Positions 1 to 4,900 of a stretch of 6,164 bases of DNA are shown here, one piece after another. How positions within the stretch are numbered: the stretch's first letter is position 1; each line of letters starts with the position of its first letter. A program made the position numbers and the translations under genes. The notes beneath the pieces were generated by a model. It searched no databases and was not told the origin of the DNA. It saw only the letters and a list, made by a program, of their open reading frames with translations. Source of the stretch: Candidatus Dormiibacterota bacterium (GTDB lineage: Bacteria > Chloroflexota > Dormibacteria > Aeolococcales > Bog-877); contig PLDE01000258.1 in assembly GCA_003135035.1 (NCBI GenBank), forward strand, positions 1-6,164, given 5' to 3'.

Positions 1-289
1 AAGCTTGGTTCTCGACTTGGGCCAGCTTAAGGTGAAGTGGCCGAAGGGCGCTGGCCGGGACCCCCTCCTGCTGGTACTTGGCGAGCACCAGGTCCGCCCG
101 GTGAACCTGCTGCGTAGCGTTGCCACTGCCGAGGTAGGCGAGGGGTAGATCGATGGCAACGGCGAGCAGCAAGAGGCCAACACCGGCGGCACCCCAGGGC
201 CGCCAGCGACGCTTCGGTGCCCTCACGGCACTGCGACGCGGCCGCCCGCCGGCCGATCTCTCCCCCACTCTGCCGACTTTGGCTTCCAT
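1..289 (-). CDS. Membrane-anchored protein of unknown function (N-terminal part, cut by window edge)
   Basis: The minus-strand frame from ATG at 289 stays open to the window edge and gives 96 residues. The first 32 are rich in Arg and Lys. They are followed by a hydrophobic helix at about residues 33-53 (GAAGVGLLLLAVAIDLPLAY), then a soluble stretch with a helical look (ATQQVHRADLVLAKYQQEG and onward). A basic N-terminus before a single helix predicts a signal anchor, with the rest of the protein outside the membrane. I do not recognise the family; a cell-wall or exported enzyme with an N-terminal anchor is possible but unproven. The start is uncertain. There is no strong Shine-Dalgarno sequence before 289, in-frame GTG codons occur at 295 and 331, and the frame stays open upstream. 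The gene lies 118 bases downstream of the SCO6745-like gene, in the same direction. A competing frame starting at 302 has a nearby AGG but encodes a low-complexity Arg/Gly-rich peptide and was not chosen. Confidence 0.6.
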   Translation of the reverse strand, partial: MEAKVGRVGERSAGGRPRRSAVRAPKRRWRPWGAAGVGLLLLAVAIDLPLAYLGSGNATQQVHRADLVLAKYQQEGVPASALRPLHLKLAQVENQA

Positions 290-403
290 GCGCACTTCGC
301 ATTCTGACCTGTTGGCGCGATCCTCCGCCACTTCGGTCGGGATCTCGCTCGGCCAGCCCTCCCAGAATTGGCAGGCAGGGTCGCGGTGGCGGTTTGCCGA
401 GGC

Positions 404-415
404 GGGCCTAGGCCC
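404..415. repeat. 12-bp perfect palindrome over a stop codon
   Basis: GGGCCTAGGCCC is identical to its reverse complement and contains the TAG stop (408-410) of the SCO6745-like gene. It has no loop and no following T run, so it is a poor terminator by itself. It may be coincidence in GC-rich DNA or a site for a dimeric protein; nothing else here decides between these. Confidence 0.4.
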
Positions 416-1178
416 TATCGGGAAGCTGCGCGGCTAGCTCGGTCAGATGAGCGTCGGGGAGGTGGCTGAGAAGACGGTCGGTGTGGGCCACGGTGCGCGC
501 CTCGATCGCGTCCCGGCGCTCCTCTCCGGCCGGGGTGAGCAGGCCATCCTCCTCGAGCCAACCGTTCTCGCCCAGCGACTCGCGGGCGGCCACCAGCTCG
601 TCATCGCCCCAGCGGAAGAGTCGCTGGGGCGGGGTCGAGTCATCTCCCTGCCAGATCGCCGAGAGGACCAGCAGTTCGAGGGGTTGGAGGCCGGCGGCCC
701 GAGCGGCTTGGTAGTGGACGTACGCCCTCGCCTCCCGTAGGGTCATCGCGGCCCAGAGAAGGTCTCGGTGGGGGTCGCCATCCGAGGGCATCTCCAGCCA
801 GGCCCGCGGCAGTTCCCCGTCGGGTTGGGAGGAGCGCGCCAGCTCGGCCAGAGCGGTGCCCTGCGCGTGGGGATGAAGCCTGCGCAGGGCGGCCGCACCG
901 GCGTCGAGCGCGGCCTCTAGGTACTGGGCCGGTTCCAGCCCGAGACAGCGAGGGCGCAGGTGCTCGACCAGTGAGGGGGGCATCACGTAGAGGGCCTCCA
1001 CCCAGTCCTGAGCGGGTATGTTTCCGGCCCGGCTGAGAATGTAGTGCGGGAAGCCGGTGGAGCCCCTGTCCTCCTGGAGTTGGACGAGTTCAGGTTCCCG
1101 GCGCTGGGCGAGCCAAAGGGTGTTGCAGATCCACTCCAGCGAAGATCCGAGGCGTTCGCGAGCCTCAGCCCGATTCAC
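408..1178 (-). CDS. SCO6745/SalK-like family protein
   Basis: The protein has 256 residues from a GTG start. GGTGAGGG ends four bases before this GTG, and it is the first sensible start after the tldE stop; starts further upstream lie inside tldE. The layout resembles the actinobacterial SCO6745/SalK family as I remember it. YILSRAGNIPAQDWVEALY (residues 47-65) matches the family's 'YFAgRAAPLG...VV.AtFYnF' region. WAAMTLREARAYVHYQAARA (142-161) matches 'LREHRGDGH', with the last His kept. FRWGDDELVAARESL (188-202), followed by GWLEEDGLLTPAG (206-218) and then EARTVAHTDRL (226-236), fits the C-terminal winged-helix-like part. The usual 'HRGDG' core is replaced by ARAYV, so this is a divergent member. 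The family's biochemical role is not well defined; SalK sits in a salinomycin gene cluster. It lies 49 bases after tldE on the same strand and is probably in that operon. No signal peptide or membrane helix is visible, so it should be cytoplasmic. Confidence 0.65.
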   Translation of the reverse strand: MNRAEARERLGSSLEWICNTLWLAQRREPELVQLQEDRGSTGFPHYILSRAGNIPAQDWVEALYVMPPSLVEHLRPRCLGLEPAQYLEAALDAGAAALRRLHPHAQGTALAELARSSQPDGELPRAWLEMPSDGDPHRDLLWAAMTLREARAYVHYQAARAAGLQPLELLVLSAIWQGDDSTPPQRLFRWGDDELVAARESLGENGWLEEDGLLTPAGEERRDAIEARTVAHTDRLLSHLPDAHLTELAAQLPDRA

Positions 1179-1228
1179 CGCGCCCTCACCCCAAACGAAG
1201 CCCCACGCTTGGTCACGACTAGGCCCAT
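1175..1228 (-). CDS. Possible 17-codon mini-ORF bridging tldE and the next gene
   Basis: ATG at 1228 overlaps the tldE stop as TGATG and opens a 17-residue basic peptide, MGLVVTKRGASFGVRAR. Its TGA (1177-1175) overlaps the GTG start of the next gene as GTGA. Both junctions are the form used for termination-reinitiation coupling, so the mini-ORF could carry ribosomes across the 49-base gap. It has no clear Shine-Dalgarno sequence of its own. An ORF this short arises easily by chance, and the downstream gene already has a good ribosome binding site, so confidence is low. Confidence 0.15.
   Translation of the reverse strand: MGLVVTKRGASFGVRAR
1183..1190 (-). promoter_or_regulatory. Ribosome binding site for the SCO6745-like gene
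   Basis: The minus strand reads GGTGAGGG, then four bases, then GTG at 1178. This decides the start at 1178 over the longer open frame, whose first ATG is at 1340 inside tldE. Confidence 0.6.
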
Positions 1229-2586
1229 CAGACGGCGTCCGAGACCGAGGACATGAAGAAGTTGTCGACCCTGATCGGGGGAGCCTTGAGAAAAGTCGCG
1301 TCCCCGGTCTCGCGGGGGTAAGCCAGTTCCGATCTGCCAATCTCCACGGTTCGCTGGAGTACGCTCACCGGACTCTCGTTGAAGCGAAAGTTGTTGACCG
1401 CTCCGACCACTTCACCCTTCTCGATGAGGAAGACCCCGTCGCGGGTCAGGCCGGTCAGCAGGAGGGTCGCCGGATCGACGTCGCGGATGTACCACAGCGA
1501 GGTTACCAAGAGGGCTCGCTCGGTGCCGGCAATCATCTCCTTCAGAGTGGTCTCGGTGCCGCGCATGGTGAGGTTGTCGACGTCGGGCCGCACAGGATGC
1601 CCGTGATCGGCCGCCCAGCGGCGGGGGCAGATCAACTCCTGCTGGACGCCGTCCTTCACCCAGACCACCGCCGGCACCTTGAGTCCGTTGTCGAAGACCG
1701 ACGCGTACTCACTCGATGAAAGGCAGTGGACGAAGTTGGGGACCACCATCTCCGGGTCGAGTGGATCGCTCTCCAGGGTGACCGCCCGGGCGTACATGAG
1801 ATCGCCCACTCGTGGCCCCGACTTGCCGGCAAACACGGTGCGGCCCTCGTCGGCGCCGCGGGCGTGCATCTCCCAGATCAGACGGATGACGAGGTCGGAC
1901 GTGGCCGAGGGCTCGAGCAAGACCTGGTAGTGGCCCGCCGGCAACTGCACCGTCTTCTCGGTCCAAGCCAGCCGTTCCCGGAGGCGCCCGAACATCGCGG
2001 CCGGATCCAACTTGGCCGTCCCCCGGGCCACCGACCCGGCCCAGACGCTCCGGCCGAGATCGGCGGTCTTGAGCGTGAGCGTCAGCGATGCGCTCTGGCG
2101 CCGTCCCTCGAGGCGGACACCGGTTCTGGTCCCCAGCTGTTCCTGGGAGGCGTCAACCTGGACGTAGCCAAAACAGCGCAGGCCAGCCTCCCGAGACTGT
2201 TCGAGCAGGGTGTGGACGGAATCCAGAACCGGAGCCAGATCACCGGGGAGCGCCTCCGGTGCCGTGACCCCTGCTGCCCCGTCGACCTGGGCGGCCTCGG
2301 CAGGTGTCAGCAGAGGCATGGCGTCGGGTGCCTCCGGACTCTGCTGGGCCCGCCCCTTCGCCAGGCGAGCCACCTCGGTCACCTGCGCCCGCTCGACAAC
2401 GTCACCGGACTGGACGCCGACCCGGTTTCCCTCCAGAGCCACCACCCCGACGGAGGTGGACTCCTCCCGGCCGTTGGTGGTGACGGTGTTGTTGGCGAGC
2501 CGGAAGTTGACGCTCGTCGTCTTCCCGCCCAGCACCACTGCCAGGCCCTCGCCCAGCCCCGTCTCGACGATCTCCTCCAACTTCAC
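1228..2586 (-). CDS. tldE: TldE/PmbA, non-catalytic partner of the TldD metallopeptidase
   Basis: The protein has 452 residues from a GTG start, close to the roughly 450 usual for TldE. The C-terminal domain carries clear family signatures: LLLTGLTRDGVFLIEKGEVV (375-394), NNFRFNESPV (398-407) and the terminal MSSVSDAV (445-452). LLEPSATSDLVIRLIWEM followed by ADEGRTVF lies where TldD has its zinc helix, and here there is no HExxxH, as expected for the PmbA/TldE branch. In E. coli, TldE pairs with TldD in a heterodimer that processes microcin B17 and degrades the CcdA antitoxin; TldE contributes to the substrate path while TldD holds the zinc. The start overlaps the tldD stop by four bases (GTGA) and has GGAGGGG five bases upstream, which implies translational coupling and matched subunit amounts. 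The actual substrate in this organism is not evident from the window. Confidence 0.93.
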   Translation of the reverse strand: MKLEEIVETGLGEGLAVVLGGKTTSVNFRLANNTVTTNGREESTSVGVVALEGNRVGVQSGDVVERAQVTEVARLAKGRAQQSPEAPDAMPLLTPAEAAQVDGAAGVTAPEALPGDLAPVLDSVHTLLEQSREAGLRCFGYVQVDASQEQLGTRTGVRLEGRRQSASLTLTLKTADLGRSVWAGSVARGTAKLDPAAMFGRLRERLAWTEKTVQLPAGHYQVLLEPSATSDLVIRLIWEMHARGADEGRTVFAGKSGPRVGDLMYARAVTLESDPLDPEMVVPNFVHCLSSSEYASVFDNGLKVPAVVWVKDGVQQELICPRRWAADHGHPVRPDVDNLTMRGTETTLKEMIAGTERALLVTSLWYIRDVDPATLLLTGLTRDGVFLIEKGEVVGAVNNFRFNESPVSVLQRTVEIGRSELAYPRETGDATFLKAPPIRVDNFFMSSVSDAV

Positions 2587-4085
2587 TTCTGCCCCTCCTG
2601 GCGGGAGTTGAGCACGCTCACCTGCCGAAAGAGTGCCGGCGGGCAGCCGTGGGAGACGGGAGCGACCTGGCCGGGTTCGCCCTTGCCGCAGTTGAAGGCA
2701 CCCTGCAGCTGCCAGGATGAACGACCCCCGACCGCCTCCAGGCGACCCCAGAAGTCGGGCGTCCGCGACTGATAGGCGACGTCGCGGAGCTGGCCCGCCA
2801 GCTGACCCTTGTGAATCCGATAGAAGCGCTGGCCGGTGAACTGGAAGTTGTAGCGCTGCTGGTCGATCGACCAGGACTTGTCGCCGATGATGTAGATCCC
2901 CTCCTCCACTCCAGCAAAGAGCTCGGCCAGGGTCGTGTCCCGGTCGGGATCAGGCTGCAGCGAGACGTTGGGCATGCGCTGCAGGGGCAGATGGGACCAG
3001 CTGTCGGAGAAGGCGCAGCCATTGGAGCGGGGCAGGTTGAACTTGCGCGCCATCTGTCGATTCAGCTGGTAGCCGACCAGGATGCCGTCCTTGATGATGT
3101 CCCAGCGCTGGGCGCCCACTCCTTCGTCGTCAAAGCCGACCGTGGCCAGGCCATGGGGCTCGAGACGGTCGCCGGTGACGTGCATGCGGGGCGAGCCGTA
3201 GCGCAGGCTGCCCACCTGATCGGGGGTGGCGAAGGTGGTCCCGGCGTAGTTGGCCTCGTATCCCAGAGCCCGGTCCAGCTCGGTGCCATGGGCGACTGAC
3301 TCGTGGATGGTGAGCCAGAGGTTCGAGGGGTCGATGACCAGGTCGTAAGCACCTGGAGCAACCGAGGGAGACGCCAATTTCTCCGCCAGCCAGCCGACCA
3401 TCTCCTCCGCCTCGGCGGGAAAGCCATGTCTCTCCACGTACTCCCATCCCCGTCCCACCGGCTTGGCCGTGGATCTCATCGTCTCGATCAGCCCGGTGCC
3501 CTTCTCATCCACCATACCGGCCTCTAGGACCGGGTTGAGGCGAATCCTCTGCAGGGTGATACGAGATCCCTCGGTGCTCACGAAGCGGCGGTTCTCCTGT
3601 ACCTGGAGGCAGTAGAACTCGGCGAACTTGGCCCCGGCGGCAATGCACTCGGCAGTTGTATCGAGCATGAAGGCGACCTTGTTCTCGGGGGCGACCTCGA
3701 ACGGGTTGATCTCGACCTCGCCGATCCAGGTCTCTTGGTGAACCGGCTCAGGAGCCAACTCCACCCGTTCCTGGAGGAGAGGATGTAACAGCCTGGCCAT
3801 CTCCACCGCCGCCGCGACCGCCTTGGTCACCCCGGCGGCGGTGAGGTCGGTGGAGGCGGCGAAGCCCCAGGAGCCGTCAACCACCAAGCGCACCCCGAAT
3901 CCCTGGGACTCTGATTCACTGAGCGAGATCAGGTCGCGCTCCCTGACGTGGATGCCCTGGATGCGATCGCGATGGATGCGGATGTCGCCGTAGCCCACCG
4001 CCTCGCTCTTGGCCATGGCGTCGAGCGCGGCGTCGGCGAGGTGGTCGAGGGGCAGCGCTAGAAAGGCAGGATCGATCTCCGCCAT
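2583..4085 (-). CDS. tldD: TldD, zinc metallopeptidase subunit
   Basis: The protein has 500 residues from ATG at 4085, which has GGAGG four bases upstream; the open frame runs back to 4235 but that extension has no family features. TldD is the catalytic half of the cytoplasmic TldD/TldE peptidase. The zinc motif HESVAH is at residues 261-266 (bases 3288-3305), in LWLTIHESVAHGTELDRALG. In E. coli TldD the two His of this motif and a C-terminal Cys bind zinc; here Cys466 in GAFNCGKGEPGQ is the matching residue. The N-terminal domain includes RERDLISLSESESQGFGVRL (48-67), and the C-terminus ends with SHGCPPALFRQVSVLNSR, typical of the family. All key residues are present, so the enzyme should be active. 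It is the first gene of the operon, with tldE overlapping its stop. A -10-like TAGACT lies at 4167-4162 on the minus strand between the upstream terminator and the start, but I see no convincing -35. Confidence 0.95.
   Translation of the reverse strand: MAEIDPAFLALPLDHLADAALDAMAKSEAVGYGDIRIHRDRIQGIHVRERDLISLSESESQGFGVRLVVDGSWGFAASTDLTAAGVTKAVAAAVEMARLLHPLLQERVELAPEPVHQETWIGEVEINPFEVAPENKVAFMLDTTAECIAAGAKFAEFYCLQVQENRRFVSTEGSRITLQRIRLNPVLEAGMVDEKGTGLIETMRSTAKPVGRGWEYVERHGFPAEAEEMVGWLAEKLASPSVAPGAYDLVIDPSNLWLTIHESVAHGTELDRALGYEANYAGTTFATPDQVGSLRYGSPRMHVTGDRLEPHGLATVGFDDEGVGAQRWDIIKDGILVGYQLNRQMARKFNLPRSNGCAFSDSWSHLPLQRMPNVSLQPDPDRDTTLAELFAGVEEGIYIIGDKSWSIDQQRYNFQFTGQRFYRIHKGQLAGQLRDVAYQSRTPDFWGRLEAVGGRSSWQLQGAFNCGKGEPGQVAPVSHGCPPALFRQVSVLNSRQEGQK
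2592..2598 (-). promoter_or_regulatory. Ribosome binding site of tldE
   Basis: GGAGGGG on the minus strand, inside the end of tldD, lies five bases before the GTG at 2586. It confirms that GTG start. Confidence 0.7.
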
Positions 4086-4089
4086 GAAT

Positions 4090-4094
4090 CCTCC
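4090..4094 (-). promoter_or_regulatory. Ribosome binding site of tldD
   Basis: GGAGG on the minus strand, then ATTC, then ATG at 4085. It fixes the tldD start and rules out the longer open frame from 4235. Confidence 0.75.
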
Positions 4095-4215
4095 GCGGCC
4101 AAGAGCCGCACTCGAGCAAAACAGGTGACCCCGCCGCCACCCAAAGGGTCCCCCCGGTTGGAGTCTAGCGGGCTCTGCCAAGGCCCGGTCGGGCGCCCTG
4201 ACCAGCGCCTCTGCG

Positions 4216-4264
4216 AAAAGCAAAACCCCTGGCACCCAGGTCCGGTGGCCCTAGCACCAGGGGT
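4216..4264 (-). terminator. Hairpin with T-rich tail, upstream of tldD
   Basis: ACCCCTGG (minus strand, 4264-4257) pairs perfectly with CCAGGGGT (4232-4225), enclosing a 24-base loop that may fold further. TTTTGCTTTT (4225-4216) follows directly. This is the layout of an intrinsic terminator on the minus strand. It lies 25 bases after the last stop of the broken surface-protein copy and about 130 bases before tldD, so it separates the surface block from the peptidase operon. The long loop is the weak point. Confidence 0.6.
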
Positions 4265-4289
4265 CTGTGATCTTCCTAGCTCGGGGTTC

Positions 4290-4765
4290 CTAGCGGCGGC
4301 GCAGCCGCATCACCCTGGCTCCGGCGACGAGAAGTACGCTGCCCAAGACGAGGGCCAGGATCCCCGCAAGCCCGGGCCAGGCGAGATCGGCATAGGTTAC
4401 CGGGTGCCCGTGCTGGCAGCCAGCTGGCCACCCACAGGAGAGCTCACGGTCAGCAGCTCAGTTCCGCAGGTTGAGGCCGCCGTGGTGTCGTTTTGGTCGC
4501 CGGCGAAGTTCGCCTGGAGCTCGTAGCTCCCCGCCGCCAGCGAGGCGAATGTCGCCGTTTACGCGCCGGGGCCGTCTGTCGGCGACGGAGAGGCGGTCAG
4601 CGTCTTGACCGGAGTCCCGGTGCAGGCCGCCACCGTAGCCCCCGAGTAAAGACTGGTTGTAATCGCGCCGTCAGCGTTGCTCGAGACGTCGCTCAGCGTG
4701 GCCGTGTCGGTGGCCGACCCACCGGAGGCGGCTGTGCCACTTCCCGGCCTGAGATGGCTGTCGCG
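4290..4765 (-). pseudogene. Broken paralogue of the Ig-like, C-terminally anchored surface protein
   Basis: Read on the minus strand, this stretch gives one Ig-like domain and an anchor but no continuous ORF. From about 4765 the frame has SATDTATLSD, then SLYSGATVAACTGTPV, then a TAA stop (4561-4559), then TATFASLAAGSYELQANF, then STCGTELLTVSSPVGGQLAA. Soon after, a second TAA (4399-4397) ends this frame. Shifting by one base restores an anchor: PVTYADLAWPGLAGILAL, a hydrophobic run, LLVAGARVMRLRRR and TAG at 4292-4290. The intact gene upstream has PVGNQLAAST, TPVTG, LLGGVALVAGVRLVRP in the same order. The missing base maps to a G run (GGG at 4402-4404, GGGG at 5013-5016 in the intact copy). 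The first TAA sits where Tyr would fit. The two Cys of the domain remain, 52 apart. The 5' part seems lost: the frame is closed by TAA at 4777-4775, and no Ig-like sequence is visible between there and 4900. Two lesions make real decay more likely than sequencing error. Confidence 0.8.
4319..4332. repeat. 14-bp identity with the intact surface gene (copy at 4930-4943)
   Basis: CTCCGGCGACGAGA occurs here and again at 4930-4943. In both places the minus strand codes for the LVAG part of the C-terminal anchor helix. It is DNA-level evidence that the broken copy and the intact gene are paralogues in direct orientation about 611 bases apart. Confidence 0.6.
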
Positions 4766-4780
4766 TCGCCACCCTTACCA

Positions 4781-4804
4781 CTCTCGGGGCTTCTCTCGGG
4801 GCTT
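4781..4804. repeat. Two perfect tandem copies of a 12-bp unit
   Basis: CTCTCGGGGCTT is repeated twice without a gap in the non-coding spacer between the intact surface gene and its broken copy. A slippage duplication is the simplest explanation; no function is apparent. Confidence 0.7.
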
Positions 4805-4839
4805 CCCATGGCGGCGCTAACGGCTCCTCATCGCAAGCC

Positions 4840-4886
4840 GACCCGGGGACCGGCGGAGGGCGCGATTCCCCACCGCCGGGCGGGTC
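4840..4886 (-). terminator. GC-rich hairpin after the surface protein gene, no T tract
   Basis: On the plus strand GACCCG (4840-4845) pairs with CGGGTC (4881-4886), CCGGCGG (4850-4856) with CCGCCGG (4873-4879), and GGG (4858-4860) with CCC (4869-4871), with a small bulge, one mismatch and an eight-base loop. It begins 14 bases after the TAG of the surface gene on the minus strand. No T run follows, but terminators without U tracts are often reported in high-GC actinobacteria. It could also be an mRNA-stabilising 3' structure. Confidence 0.5.
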
Positions 4887-4900
4887 AGATCCGAGTCGAG

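Noticed and set aside
27..302. 91-codon minus-strand frame starting at 302
   Set aside because: AGG precedes its ATG, but the product is composition-biased and ends in the window, whereas the overlapping frame from 289 gives a proper membrane-anchored N-terminus.
1179..1340. N-terminal extension of the SCO6745-like gene back to ATG 1340
   Set aside because: It lies inside tldE in another frame, encodes Ser/Arg-rich sequence unlike the family, and the GTG at 1178 has a strong ribosome binding site.
1726..2772. 348-codon open frame on the plus strand opposite tldE and the end of tldD
   Set aside because: It is antisense to two well-identified genes and its translation has no recognisable domain; long antisense frames are expected in GC-rich coding DNA.
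4100..4215. Definite promoter for the tldD operon
   Set aside because: A TAGACT box exists at 4162-4167 (minus strand), but no hexamer resembling a -35 lies at 16-18 bases upstream, so I list it only within the tldD entry.
4086..4235. 50-codon N-terminal extension of tldD to ATG 4235
   Set aside because: The extension overlaps the terminator region and has no TldD features; GGAGG at 4090-4094 fixes the start at 4085.
4397..4561. Sequencing error as the sole explanation for the broken paralogue
   Set aside because: The one-base loss in a G run could be an error, but the separate TAA at 4559-4561 and the missing 5' part would need further independent errors. It is not fully excluded.
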